Assembly: GCA_963675135.1 (NCBI GenBank)
Contig: OY776129.1
Span: forward strand, 76,663,348-76,727,347
From: Galeopsis tetrahit
Taxonomy: Eukaryota > Streptophyta > Magnoliopsida > Lamiales > Lamiaceae
DNA: 64,000 nucleotides
Reading direction: 5' to 3'
The notes beneath the pieces are model-generated. The model was not told the origin of the DNA. It did not search any database and saw nothing but the letters and a program-made list of their open reading frames with translations. Made by a program: the position numbers and the translations under genes. Below, one piece after another: positions 35,336 through 48,117 of this stretch. Positions within the stretch are counted from its first letter, which is position 1, and every line of letters starts with the position of its first letter.

Positions 35336-36330
35336 GAAACACATTAGTAATATATTTTAATTTAATAATTAAAATAATAATCTTTAAAATTCGTTTATTC
35401 CATATATAATATATTTTAATTTTGATTTAATAATTAAAATAATAATCTTTAAAATTTATTGTTCAATTTAGAATATATTTTATTTTTAATTTAATAATTA
35501 AAATAATAATCTTTAAAATTCATTGTTCAAATATATTTGTATATGAAATACGTAAATTTTTAAGGATGTACGGTTATAAGATTAAAATTTAAAATGGAGA
35601 GTTGAGATTTAAAGATAAAGTTAAATTAATGAGTAATGAGAAATGAGAAAATTTGAAACTAAGTGATGTAAGATGAGAGTGATATTTAAGAAGAGAGTGA
35701 TTGTGATTGTAATTTGTAATAGACCAATCATTTTGCAAATATATGATATGAAAATTAATGAAATATGCAAAAAGCTTCGTGGGGTGGAATGGTGGATGAC
35801 TGATAAAAAATAAAGGGTGAAATTACTAACACTCTATAAAATATTATATAAACCACAAATGCTATACACACCCTTATTAAAATTAAAAAATTAAATTTTA
35901 TTATTAACCACACCCAAATTCTTTTCTATTTACTATTTATCCTTCAAAACAAATACAAATTATATAAAAATTAAAACAAATATTATAAAATTCAACTAAA
36001 TCTTTAAATGTATATATAAATTTCAAAAACTAATTAATTTTTTTTTCAATAATAAGAAAACACTAAATAAATTTTAAAAATATTTTAAAAATGAATTAAA
36101 TATTAAAAAATATATAAATGAAAAATCAATAAAATCTAAATAATCTGAAAAATATTAAGTAAATTGAATAAAATTTATAAAATAAATTAATTAAAAATAA
36201 CAATTAATATATCAATTTTTTAAACTAAATAAAATAAAAAATGAAAGAAAACTCGATCATAAATAAATATTTAATAAAAAATAAATCTTATTTTTATTAA
36301 TTTTTTAAAATTTAATTATTTTTTAACAAT
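35336..36330 (+). repeat. Dispersed repeat copy 5, right part
   Basis: Continuation of the copy split by the CACTA element: three successive AATAATTAAAATAATAATCTTT blocks, then the conserved tail with ACTGATAAAAAATAAAGG and TAACCACACCCAAATTCTTT, shared with 13930-14060. Non-coding. Confidence 0.6.
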
Positions 36331-36354
36331 TTATTAAACAAATAATTATTTTTA

Positions 36355-36545
36355 CAACAGAAAATGACGAAATTTATAGTGATTACTGATTATGATTTTT
36401 AAGTCAACACGAATTAAATAATTATAATTACTAATAATAGCAAAGTGTTAATTAAAAATGCTAGTAGGACAACTCAAATCATCAACTTATTTAATAATCA
36501 TGTGGTCTACAAGTTTGAAAGTAATTGATTACTATATAAGTAATA
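36355..36545 (+). repeat. Direct repeat pair member 1 (partner 38803-38995)
   Basis: About 190 bp shared in the same orientation with 38803-38995 (AACAGAAAATGACGAAATTT, TAATCATGTGGTCTACAAGT). The pair brackets about 2.3 kb containing a dispersed-repeat copy, a foldback element and a Helitron. Confidence 0.8.
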
Positions 36546-36559
36546 AATAGAAGTTGTGG

Positions 36560-37165
36560 ATGTGTAACTTCTGTACATACAATGGTGATCTTACATTGAT
36601 ATCTTAATCAATAGATGATCTCTTAGTCAAATAGTGATCTTTATTTTAAAAAATAGGGGATAAATTTTTGTACTTCTGTATTAACTTAGTCAAGTGATAA
36701 TTTTCATTTAAAAAAAAATGAGGAGATAGAATGTAAGAGGATAAACTTAAAAGTGAATTTGTATAAGAATGTAAGTGTGTATTGACTTAATCAAGCGATA
36801 CGTACCTTATATTTTAGGGCATCGTGACATGTCCCCTTGCTGTTTATGAAAATGGTTAATGAAATATGCAAAAAGATTGGTAAGAGTGGAGAATTCTAGA
36901 ATAATAATGGATTATTGGAAAACTCTGGAGAGCGGGGAGTATAATTTATTTTAATGAGTTATTTCTCGTAACTTTTGAAAACGAAATAATTTTTAAAATT
37001 ATTGATAGAATTTGCATTTTTTTTTGGAACCGTTTGCAAACAAATCTTAAAAGGAAATAAAATTAATTTGTAGATAACTGTGGAAAATGAAATAAAATCA
37101 ATTTTTTTTAACTGATAAAAAAATATAGGTGAAACTACTAAAACCCCATAAAATATTATACAACC
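36560..37165 (+). repeat. Dispersed repeat copy 6
   Basis: Shows the family modules: GATCTCTTAGTCAAATAGTG, GAGGAGATAGAATGTAAGAG, TGTGTATTGACTTAATCAAG, GAATTCTAGAATAATAATGG and the tail ACTGATAAAAAAATATAGG. Non-coding. Confidence 0.7.
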
Positions 37166-37171
37166 CCCTCT

Positions 37172-37498
37172 ATTATTGGATTGCAATTTAATCTAAACTT
37201 TTGAATAATTGCAAATAAAATCACCACCTTTAAATATTGTTGCAATTTAGACTTATAGACAATCTTATTTGTGTTCGAATTTAACTTTTCGAGATTAGAT
37301 CGAAATAAAAATAATTTTGTTTCATTAAGGAAGTGTCACATCAGCTAGCCACATTAGATTTGAGCACAAATTAGGCTATCTAGAAGTTTAAATTGCAACA
37401 ATTTTTAAAAGTGGTGATTTTGTTTACAATTATTCAAAAGTTTAGATTAAATTGCAATCCAAGAAAATGTGGTGATTTTATTTGCAATTAACCCAAAA
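37172..37498. mobile_element. Foldback element with long inverted repeats
   Basis: The left arm (about 37175-37235: GGATTGCAATTTAATCTAAA, then GAATAATTGCAAATAAAATC) is repeated in reverse at about 37400-37467. A second GTGGTGATTTTATTTGCAAT follows the right arm. The arms exceed 50 bp and are nearly perfect. No coding frame. Target duplication not resolved. Confidence 0.65.
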
Positions 37499-37833
37499 TT
37501 AATTTACCTTGAAAAAAACACGTGATTTGTAAATTGTAAAAAATGATTTGATTAACATTAATATCATCTGCCGACTGTTAATGACTTAATGGCTCATATA
37601 ATGTAAACTAAATCTACTAGTAAGTACGTGTAACGCAGTAATAATTAATTTTAGGTCTTATTTAAGCCTTCTTGATACTAATAATTAATTTCAACCAAAA
37701 TAACATGATGTAATCTAGTTTATACCACAACGAAGTTATGTTGTCATTTTATGGTGTCACAATCTTACGTATCTTCTATAAATATATGAAATTTTGAGAT
37801 TTTTGGTTGAACTCTTGTTGTTTACCAGTTATA

Positions 37834-38519
37834 TCACCCCTATATACTAATAGAGAGTTTAATTTTGCCACATATGGAGATTAAATTGATTTTTTTAAAA
37901 ATTTAATGTGTAATTAAACTATTGGTTAATACATGTCATTGATATTAAAATGGAAAGTCTTACCTTAATTAAAATAAAAATAAATTAATATCTTATTTTG
38001 ATTAAGTTATCTTTTATCTTCTTTTGTCTAAAAATATATCTATACATTTTATAGAATATATCAATTTAATTAATTAATAAGATAAATTCATTTGTATATA
38101 ATTTTATCATTAATTGAATATATATTATAAATTAATTGATAAAATAAATTTTATCATACTAATTATACTTAAAAAAAATTATATAATAAAATTTTAAATT
38201 ATAAAAAGTAAATTTACTTATTAAATTTTATAAGTGTATCTTTTAAAATATAAATTATACTATTTTGAATAGGGTTGGTCTGCTATGCACTCGAGTGCAT
38301 GTTATGCACCCTAGTCCATGTTGCACTTTTCAGTTTTATACAGTTTAATAATTGAAAAGTGCAACACCATTTACCAAAAAGTGTAAGTCAGTAAAACTGA
38401 AAAGTGCAACATGGACTAGGGTGCATAACATGCACTCGAGTGCATACTAGACTTAATGTTTTGAATATTACTCCGTAACTTTTATCAATATATTGCGTAA
38501 TACGCGGGGAGTCAACTAG
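37834..38519 (+). mobile_element. Non-autonomous Helitron
   Basis: The 5' end is TCACCCCTATATACTAATAG, preceded by A. The 3' end is CTAG followed by T, and 10 bp before it lies a GCGTAATACGC stem-loop. These are the hallmarks of Helitrons (A^TC ... hairpin ... CTAG^T). It is 686 bp including a MITE at 38272-38458, with no Rep/helicase. Confidence 0.7.
38272..38458 (+). mobile_element. Palindromic-end MITE family, copy 3
   Basis: An exact 9-bp duplication TTTTGAATA flanks it (38263-38271 and 38459-38467). The ends contain GTCTGCTATGCACTCGAGTG and, inverted, AGTCTAGTATGCACTCGAGT. Both carry the 16-bp palindrome ATGCACTCGAGTGCAT. At 187 bp it is an internally shortened copy. It is nested in the Helitron. 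Confidence 0.88.
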
Positions 38520-38600
38520 TATATAAAGAAATACAATTTCCACGATCTAGAATGTTTTTAAAAGTAAAAAATACATATTAGATTAAATCATAAAAGTCTC

Positions 38601-38641
<41 letters not shown>

Positions 38642-38802
38642 TAAGAGTTGAGAACGAATTGCACAACACTAGTCTGATTTTGATTCTCTCTTAGTGCCAT
38701 TAGAAATAATTAAATTAAAAATTAAAAACTTAAAGTAGATTCAAGTCAAAATCAAGGGCTTTTTTTTTCAAACTCAAAAAGTAAAATCTATTGTCAAAAA
38801 TT

Positions 38803-38995
38803 ACAACAGAAAATGACGAAATTTATAGTGATTATGATTTTGAAGTCAACACGAATTAAATAATTGTAATTATAATAATAATAATAGCAATGTGTTAATT
38901 AAAAATCCTAGTAGGACAGCTCAAATCATTAAGTTATTTAATAATCATGTGGTCTACAAGTTTGAAAGTTATTTATTGATAAGTGATTACTATAA
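38803..38995 (+). repeat. Direct repeat pair member 2 (partner 36355-36545)
   Basis: Second copy of the 190-bp block described for 36355-36545, with about a dozen differences. An (AT)n microsatellite at 38603-38638 precedes it. Confidence 0.8.
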
Positions 38996-39289
38996 TAAAA
39001 TAGACAAACTAAGAAAAATGAAAACGCATGACACAAAAGTATAAGGACAGAAATAAAAAAACTAAAAAAAAAAATTTATTTATTAAACATTAACATAACA
39101 ATAATTCATTAAATACGAGTGTTTAAAGGAGATGAGAGTAACATTAATACAACTGTGCCAAGGTAAGTGTGTTTCCTTAAAAGGAACTTTGGCACATGCA
39201 AAACATAATTTTCTTATTTTATATCTGAATCACTAAATTAAAATATGGAACTTTGTCCCATTTGATTTTTCGATTAATTTGTCTTTTTT

Positions 39290-39620
39290 TTTTTTTTTTA
39301 AATGAAGATTATTTTAGTATTCTAATCTCCGCTTTTAAGTTTATCGCCTCATTTTTTTTTAAAATGAAAATCATTTTACTATTCTAATCACCGCTTGACT
39401 AAGATATCACTGAAGACCACTGTATCAAAAAAATGAAAATCATTTTACTATTCTAATCACCGCTTGACTAAGATATCACTGAAGACCACTGTATCACCGC
39501 TTAACTAAGATAGCTTTTCATTTTTTTTTAAGTTTATCTCCTCATTTTTTTAAAATGAAAATCATTTTACTATTCTAATCACCGCTTGACTAAGATATCA
39601 TTTGATTTTTCATTAATTTG
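39290..39620 (-). repeat. Dispersed repeat copy 7 (inverted) with internal tandem
   Basis: Three copies of ATTCTAATCACCGCTTGACT, two of them within a tandem duplication that repeats AAGATATCACTGAAGACCAC. It is the complement of the family's AGTCAAGCGGTGAT unit. Non-coding. Confidence 0.75.
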
Positions 39621-41510
39621 TCTTGTTTTTTTTATTAATGCAGTAAAATATATCAAATAGATAAAACCATAATTATTTTAAGTGTTTGAACTACAAGGAG
39701 GCATCAAATTTCTAAATAATGATAATTCTCAACTATTCACAAACGGGTCGGATAACATATATATGCATTTTTCACTAAAATTACAAAATCAATTTTTGTT
39801 ATGGTTAACCAAGTGAAAGATAAATGTCTAGTATCTACGATTTAATACGAACAACTTGAAATATTCGAACTAAAAATAAATAATTAAACACATCTGCCAA
39901 TGACAAAACTTAAATTAATATTCTATACCTGTTGACGCTTACTAATTACTAACTTATCAGGTATCAGACAAACCATATATTTATTTATTCATTCATTACT
40001 TTAGTCTGTCTAAGTAACCCCTGAGTGATGCAGCAAGCAACTTTAAAATATTACCCCTCATTCATCACTTCAATCATGCATACATTTTACTCAAAAAAAA
40101 ATACATCAAACAAGATTTTCAGAGGAAAAAGAAATAGTAAAAACTAATACTACTAAAATCAAAAGGAAAAGGAAAACCCCCCATTTCAGCCCATGTTTTC
40201 AATATATATATCTACTAATATATACAGTACTGTATATACCTTGAAAAAAAAGTTTTAAATTGCAGTTGGCGAAGATGTACAAATGAAAATATATGGCGCA
40301 AAAGTCATCAAAATCATAAAATAAGAAAATGAAGGTTTCCTAATGTTTGTTCATAATTTCTTCTGTTTCGACAGTTAAATGTTGGTTTATTGCTATGTGA
40401 AGAGTCGAGTCCACCTTTATTCTGTGTCGACCGTACAAACAGTCACGAGACAACATAGTTTTGCACTCGACGGTGTCTTTAGTATTTCTTTTTTTACTCT
40501 ATACTAGTCCCTTCAATCTTTGTATTCTTGTTTTCTTTTTCAATGAAGTTAACTCCTTTGCTAAAATTTAAAAAAAAAAAAAAAGATAAAAATTGAGTGT
40601 TTGGAAATAAGAAGTTGAAAGCGGCATGGTGGCAGCCCATGTGGATGTGATGACGAATTTTTGGAACCAAAATTTGGACAAACCACAAAGTCATGGCTCA
40701 TGACAATCATGTCCTAACAAACATACATTAAACAAAATACAAGAATCATGCTACCCTTGAGGATTTTATAATACTAAAAACATGTGAGAAATTATTCGAA
40801 AAGATTCCAGTGAATCCCAGATGCCATCTCCTTGCCCCCTTAATAATTTACTTTGCTAAATAATTATATGAAAAAAACAGTGATAATGGATGCTTCCCTG
40901 AGCAAGCAATAAGTCTGGGTTGTCCTAGACTGACCGCCGGCTATGTTCTAGAAAACGTCAATGTTGAAGAAGCCAGCGAGAGAGTCAACACTTTGATTGT
41001 CGATTTCAACTTCCATGACCTGAAACTATATAGATTAATAAGCAGTGTAGGGATGCAAATGCAACTGATGACTTATGTTAGCAGACTATGCTGACAAATT
41101 CTCACCTTCAATTATGAAATTTGAAAATGCGTAATAAACCGACAAATTCAAGGTGCGAATAAAAATGATTTTGCTTAAATAAATCAGAATATTGGAACAG
41201 GAACACCATTAGCAATCAATCTAAAGCACTTCTCCTAATCTTATATGCCTTCGCAGATCGTAATAGAGGTGAGTATGTAGGTACCTTCTATTCCTGGAGC
41301 TTATAAAATCGACAAAAAAGAGGAATACGTCATCTAGCGATTACAACACTTCATTCATAATAATGCTTAATCCTAATTCCTAATCAACTTTATTGGACTT
41401 GAATAATAACTATAGAAGCCAACCCAACTTGAAAAACGCCTCACCTAATCTACAGGCATAATTCAGAAAACGGGGCCAACGGTAAATACTTTTGATTATC
41501 AAGAGCTTAC
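39621..41510. other. Intergenic region 3' of cornichon
   Basis: No gene is supported. At 40957-41019 (minus) a 23-codon open stretch follows a TTTCAG acceptor and ends in a stop. A GTAAGC donor lies at about 41505-41510, downstream of the cornichon stop, so this may be a spliced 3' untranslated exon of that gene. Confidence 0.4.
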
Positions 41511-41552
41511 AGAATATGCGATGAATATATAGCAGCACCAAATCTGTATTGA

Positions 41553-44122
41553 TCATTCATCCACGATGCTCCAGATCATCCTGCAACGACACAACACACA
41601 ATTTCAGAAAACTGAAAACCTGCAAATCAAGGGACGCTTCGCATGTGCAAAGAAAGGAAAACATCATAAATGCTTACCAGAATATTGTTAAAGCCAAAAG
41701 GATGACCAAATATCCAAGCTTGAACAATCTTACTTTCTTCTCCCAAGAAAGCTGGTTGAATATTTCAGTCACGTCTACCAAGTGCCGTGCACCAGTATAT
41801 CTAATCATAGAACAAAAATGCCAGTTAGCTGATTATATTCGAAGAGGAAATAAAAAAAACCAGCAAAGTAACTGCAAGTAGTGCACAATATTTTTGCTAA
41901 TACATAGCATAAGAAAGGTGAAACGACAAGAAGTTTTAATGGACCCAATGTAGGAAAAAAAGCCTGGATCATTTAGATATTACCCAAGATTGGGAAAAAC
42001 GGAGGAAGATTTTAGCTATACAACAACAAACAACTAGCTTCAATTTGTACCATAATAATTTTTTTTATTTAACAGTCATAGACATAGTATTAAGGGGTTC
42101 ATTTTTTTAGTTGAGGGCATATCAGAAGCTAAGAAAGAATGTAAGATGAAATGAACAAAAAAACCACACAGATTGTATGAAACTATATAAAAAGTCAAAC
42201 AGAACAGATTAAGAAGCATTCAGAAACTATTTCGCACTTAAATTGATCAGTATTCTGTTATTAAGGTCCAAGATGACCAATTTCAAGAACATTAATTTAA
42301 GTTCAAATGTAGAAGAGAAATCCTATCTTAAAATCAAATCAAAATTAAAAAGTTGCATATCTATTCGGGTTTCCAGTTTATCCAGTCAGAATATCAATCT
42401 GAAGTACTCCAGAGGTTTTAAACCAAAATAGAGTTTGTTAGCAGAATCCCATATTTACATCCTTATACCTTTATATAACATCTTCAGGAATCATGTGTAA
42501 TAGTGCTTGAAGCGAACACAACTGTTTTCAGTACTAAGTTAGCACAAAAGGACATGTATCTTATCAAATGCAAATATCTCTCATCTGTTAATGCCCAATA
42601 TTTTGTCGTGTCCCTTTATGTCTATGGTTACTCCAAAAATGTAAGATAACGATCAAGGGCTAAAACAATAGCTACTGCTACTTCAGATCCATGATTTTTC
42701 AGAAGTTAATCAGAGAAAGATTGATGTAAATGTTGCTAAAAGTTCAGACACTCTATCATCCTAGCAAAAGTAAGTTTGTAATTTAGTCCTCGGAATCTTC
42801 ATCATTACACAAACTTGAGCGAGATTTTGATGTTGTCTCCCTTGTTCACAGCACAGAAGCAGAATAGAACCAAATATTACATGGACCACATATAAACTAA
42901 AACTTGCGGCATTATCCACAGGAAGGGTCCAACAGAGAGAAACTTACATTGTTACATTGTAATATGTATATGGGACACAGAGCAAACACATAACCCAATG
43001 TCCTGCAATAAGATGGAGGAAACACAGAACTCCTTGAGCAATAAACTCGGGAAAAACAGCCTTATTTATTCTAGATGCGGAATCGTATGGGTTGATATAG
43101 TCGTACTCGAGGTCAGCCAAGCACATTAGCTGCAATACAACATTTTTGGCATCAGGAAATAAAGGAAAGGAAGAGATGGAGTAAACTCAAAGTAAAGAAA
43201 ATTAGAAAGATAAGAATATAATAAGATTACTTTGATTCTTATCTTGCCTCGTTAAACGTCATGGAACTAATTGACCCTTTTCTAGACTGATTGAGAGAAT
43301 AGGCACATTATTTTATGCATCAAGTAATATGTGAAATTACCCAGCTTACCATTATGCTTCAACACTAAGATTTTATTAACCTTTTCTCGGTTCTAGAAAA
43401 AATCTTAACCAAATTACACTTACGAAGATTCACTAATCCTTATCTCACTCTTACAACATTGCTGCCTCGTGGATCATAGATGATACAACATTTTTATTTA
43501 CAATATACGTCAAATACTGTCAACTGTAGTTCTCGACCAGCTTCTAATTCCTCCATTGCGGTCCATCATAATCTATAAACAATGCACCTAACCGTCCAAA
43601 GTGAATTGTACTTCATATAAACACATAATACATGGTTGCAAGCAGCATTTTTCATTGTTCTTAACTACTAATTTCTCCCTTCACCAAGAACCGTAGCCAT
43701 ATTATAATTATGCAAATCTCTAAACCTAAACCCCTCACCCAGACTACATCTTGCCCAGATAATTTCCCCTCAATTTTCATAAATTGTCCTTTTTAGTGCA
43801 ACCCTATTTCCCACAAACAGGTAATTGGCATCCAAATTCTACCAAACTCTCCTCCTTCAAATACATAAAATAACATTGGGTACTTAACAAGATTAAATTT
43901 TTCAAGAAAAAAAGAATTTTGAATCCAAAAGAACCACCGAGACATGACTGAATCAAAATATAATACTCAAGGAGTTCAAGAAGCAAAACAGATTGGAATT
44001 AGCATACAGCTATTAATCGGCAGAAATGCATACTTTTAATTGAAAATTACCTGGTAAAGCACTATCGCAATAATAGCAATGACAATGAAAAAGGAAATTA
44101 GCCATGCAAATAAGTCCCCCAT
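41553..44122 (-). CDS. CNIH: Cornichon family ER cargo receptor
   Basis: Four exons on the minus strand (44051-44122, 42948-43129, 41678-41800, 41553-41580) join in phase to 134 residues, the usual length. Cornichon proteins are ER-to-Golgi cargo receptors of the Erv14 group, loading membrane proteins into COPII vesicles. Seen here are the N-terminal MGDLFAWLISFF membrane segment, the conserved CLADLEYDYINPYDSASRIN acidic loop, the second and third membrane stretches (FIAQGVLCFLHLIAGHW; VMCLLCVPYTYYN), HLVDVTEIFNQLSWEKK, and the last membrane segment ending FWMIWSIVDE. All junctions obey GT-AG. An upstream in-frame ATG exists, but the MGDLF start matches plant homologues. It is divergent from PBF1. 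Which plant paralogue this is cannot be decided from the window. Confidence 0.93.
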
Positions 44123-44645
44123 TGCCGCCTCTTTTCCTTTCTCTTTGCTTCTCGGCGCTGCTTTCCTTATTTCTTTGTTCACTTTCTTTATGCAACTGGA
44201 GAGGTGAATACACAAAAGCACGACTTAGACTGTAAAGCGGGTTTGCAGAAATTTGCCACTCTTGTTTAATACTTAGCCCTCCTCCGACGTCAAGAAAAAA
44301 TAGGGTTTTTTATTTTTTTGGTACTTAGAAAGAAAAAAGAAAATAGAGGTTAATTTTTTTAAAAAGTTTATATTATTCTCACAATAAATAAAATATATAA
44401 ATTAAATTTGATTGAAAAGCTAATGAATTTTTTTTTTTTTTTTTTTAAGATTAAGGGGTTGCATGTTTAAAATTGTACTACAGTCCGACGTCGTTTTAGC
44501 AGCTATTTGTTCAATTTCTTGAGAAAAAAGGCAATCAGAGAGTTCAAACAAATTAAACTGAAGAAGTGAAATTCATTGATCTCAATTTCTTCGATCTTTT
44601 ACTGGCATTTTTCTCATTGGATTCTCATTCTCCTTGAAGCTAACT
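44123..44645. promoter_or_regulatory. Divergent promoter region cornichon / PBF1
   Basis: 523 bp between two start codons on opposite strands, with poly-T and AT-rich DNA. CCGACGTC occurs twice (about 44283-44290 and 44488-44495), once toward each gene. No clear TATA box is placed near either start, as is common in housekeeping genes. The shared regulation is inferred from arrangement only. Confidence 0.5.
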
Positions 44646-46962
44646 ATGACGAAACAACAAGCTAACTGGTCCCCGTACGACAACAATGGAGGGTGTGTAA
44701 AACCCTAATTCTATCTATTTGAATGGAAACGTTGGAAAACTCTGTGTATATTATAGTGCTGATTGTACTATCTGTTTGTGCAGGACATGTGTTGCAATAG
44801 CTGGAGCTGATTACTGTGTGATTGCGGCCGACACTCGAATGTCCACTGGCTACAACATTCTTACTCGTGATTACTCCAAAATTATTCAGCTGTATGTATA
44901 TTATTTGAGTCAGTTTGAGGATCTTCCATATTTTGTTTGTTATGATTTCATGTTTATTTTTTGTTTGTTTGTTTGTTTGTGTGGACTAATAAGAGGATGG
45001 TCATATTGACATTGATACTTTGGTCACAATTTACAAATTTGAACTCGGTAGATAAACATACTTTAGCTGGTGGAATAATCATCTCCTTTATGCTGAAATA
45101 TCATTAATGAAATAATCTTGTTTTGCTTTCTTTTGCCCTTTGAGTTGGAGTTAAAGTTGAACTGTACAACCAAAGTTCAATGTAAGATGACATTTGGTGA
45201 TGATGAGTTTGCAAGGTGACATTTGATTGTTTATAGTTGATTGAAAGGCATGGCTGTGCCTTTTTGTTTTCTTGTCATTCTGTTATCTTTCTTCTTTTGT
45301 TTTCACTCTCTACCGGAATTACTGAACTATTGAGTAAATCAAGTTGAGTCTTGAGTTTTAGAAGCCGCGTGTGAAAAAAGTGATAGTGATATACAAAAAG
45401 TTGCTTGTTCAAGATAGGTTTACGATCTGTGATGTTACGAATGTTGTGGAAGACACATTTAAATAATTTCATTACCTTATTTTATTAGGCATATTCATGG
45501 CATTGGCTATTTGCCTATTTCCTGTAGCCATGTTAATAAATAAATCAATGAATGGTATTTATATGACCCTGTAGGGCGGATAAATCCATGATGGCCTCCT
45601 CAGGTTTTCAGGCAGATGTCAGAGCATTGCAAAAAGTCTTGGCTGCTAGGCACTTGGTGGGTGATTTAAGCTTTTGAAATTTGGCAATGCTGTTAACTAA
45701 AATATTCCCATTCTCCATGCCCATGCTGCTCTCTTGTGTGTAACTGTCATCTAATGGGGTAAAGGTTGTTTTTTTATGGGGGCATAGTGTGAAGACTTTT
45801 ATGGTTGGAGACATGATATACAGTATAGTATTTTTACATGAACAAGGATTTTACACTGACGGGGATTTTGACTGATGGTTTCATATAATCTCGTGATGAT
45901 TTCTAACATGTTGGAATTGATGCCTAAACTTTAATGCTATTGTTTAACTTGTAGATCTATCAACACCAACATAACAAGCAAATGAGCTGTCCTGCAATGG
46001 CCCAGTTGCTCTCAAATACCTTGTACTTCAAACGTTTCTTCCCTTATTATGCTTTCAATGTCTTGGGTGGCCTTGACAGTGAAGGTAAAACTTAAGAAGC
46101 TAATGTAAGTTTGGCTTAGTCGAAAATTTTCTAATGATGACACGCCCCTTCCATTTTTTCCAATTTCCTGTAGGAAAAGGATGTGTCTTCACATATGATG
46201 CTGTTGGATCTTACGAAAGGGTTGGATATAGCGCTCAAGGTTCTGGTTCTACTCTTATCACACCCTTCTTGGACAACCAACTGAAGTCTCCAAGTCCTCT
46301 CTTATTACCTGCAAAGGTGTCTCATCTTGGCAGCAATTTTTTCAGCAATAACTTTTTGACTTTTGTATTTAGTATCTCCAAGTAAAAACCATAACTTGCT
46401 GCAGGATTCGGTTACTCCTCTTTCAGAGTTAGAAGCCATTGAGTTGTTGAAAACGTGTTTTGCATCAGCAACAGAAAGGGACATATACACAGTAAGTTTT
46501 GGTTCTTTCATGTGCACTCTGATAATTTCTTTTTTTATTCATCAATACTTAGAGACATGCTTCTTCATGAGGAAACTGTTGATGCCTTTTCTTCTTTTTC
46601 TTTATAGTTCTAGGAGCAAAGTTCTGCTAATTGTGTTATTTGACCATTTTATCCTAAAGCCGTTGTTCTCTACATATTATTTTAGTTGAATATCCACACC
46701 CTGGCAAGATATATTAGTATCTTTTAAATGAAAATGCACGTTTCTACTATTTTTAAATTTAATAAAAGGGAAAGCATGATCAATGTTAAACAAGGTTTGC
46801 TGTCAAAATTTTAAGAACCAGTGATATGGATGAGTACTGTAGGAATCGTTCTTCTTGATTTATGTGGTGTTTGTTTTACTTTTACAGGGAGACAAGCTGG
46901 AGTTAGTAATTCTGAATTCAACTGGAACACGTCGCGAGTACATGGATCTCAGGCTAGATTGA
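44646..46962 (+). CDS. PBF1: 20S proteasome beta-6 subunit (proteasome subunit beta type-1)
   Basis: Seven exons (44646-44692, 44784-44891, 45575-45656, 45955-46084, 46174-46316, 46405-46491, 46888-46962) join to 223 residues, the same length as Arabidopsis PBF1. It is a structural, non-catalytic beta-ring subunit of the 20S core in cytosol and nucleus. Visible are the N-terminus MTKQQANWSPYDNNGG, the Ntn-hydrolase fold strand TCVAIAGADYCVIAADTRMS, the SGFQADVRALQKVL helix, IYQHQHNKQMSCPAMAQLLS, FFPYYAFNVLGGLDSEGKG, and AVGSYERVGYSAQGSGSTL. The C-terminus RREYMDLRLD is typical. Exon phases all agree. Intron 1 opens with a telo-box-like AAACCCTAA. The downstream 46963-47671 is 3' flank with no gene. 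Confidence 0.96.
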
Positions 46963-47671
46963 ATCCCGATTCTCCGTTTTTTCAAACTGAGATAGAGAAG
47001 CCCAGGGATGTTGAGGATATTTGCTCGATAATTTTCTGTACTGAACTCCATCTGTTTATATAATCAATATTAAGAACATGGACATTTCAAGTTACAACTG
47101 GGATTTTTGGGACTTTGTTCGAGTTGAAAGATGCACTTAGTGCGCCTGTTTCATCGTAAATTTGTTTGGTAGATAAATATTAATCCAGAAATTTGGTGAT
47201 TTTATTGCAAATACATTGCATTTGCATATTGAAAAAACCTGAACACGATTTCTTGTTTCTTGAAAGAATCGCTATTAGGCATGTTATGTATAAAATGTGA
47301 TGTGTAGCAATAGCAATAGAATCAGAATCTCCGTCTACATAGAAATGTTAAATGGATCGATCTGTTTATATATTTAAAATTGAGTTAAAAATTAAAAATT
47401 CATTTAACCTGTCTTGAGTGATAAAAAGAAAGGAATCGTTAAAAAATCACCTTGAAATTGATTTTTTTAATAAAATAAAACAAACTACGGAGTACATAAA
47501 TAATAAGCATCCTAAAGTTTTGTACACTATAAATACTTCAAGTGCGTGATTGCACAATATGGTGGAATTTTTTTGTTAAAAATTAAATTCAAGGGTAACT
47601 TTGGCAATTTAACAAAGATAGGAGAGATTAAATTCTTGAAATTAGCTGAATGGTGCAAGAGTAAAAATATA

Positions 47672-47899
47672 CTCTTTCTGTACCATAGAAATTTACACAC
47701 TTTTCATATAGGGATGTTTCACACCAATTTGCACACTCCATAATCCTCACCCTCAAAATATACACATATATCATTACTTTTACACACTCAACCTACTTTT
47801 TACTTTACTTTATTCATAAAAATTTACAAAACTATCTCTTAAAACATCACTCATTACACTTTTTCTTACCCATTTAGTGCAAATTCATCAGGGAGGGAG
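47672..47899. mobile_element. Stowaway-like MITE
   Basis: TA-flanked, left end CTCTTTCTGTACCATAGAAA, right end GGGAGGGAG. 228 bp, non-coding, between PBF1 and Ku80. Confidence 0.65.
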
Positions 47900-48027
47900 T
47901 ATGAGTTATTTTCTTTATTTGAAGTGTGTAAAAAATGTTGAAATGTGGGAGGGAGAGTACTAATTTGTATCTTTGTCGTAAAATAATTAAAAAGAAATGA
48001 AATTTCCTCGGCAAGCTAACCCCACCC

Positions 48028-48037
48028 TGGCGGGAAT
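48028..48037. promoter_or_regulatory. E2F-like site upstream of Ku80
   Basis: TGGCGGGAAT, about 80 bp before the Ku80 start codon, resembles the E2F consensus read on the other strand (TTCCCGCC). Plant DNA-repair genes often carry such sites; function here is inferred. Confidence 0.4.
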
Positions 48038-48117
48038 AAGTAAAGAAGACCAAACGTCAAACTGAGCAAAATCCCTCTTCTTTCTTCCGCTACAATTTCT
48101 GTAAAATTGTTGGAAAA

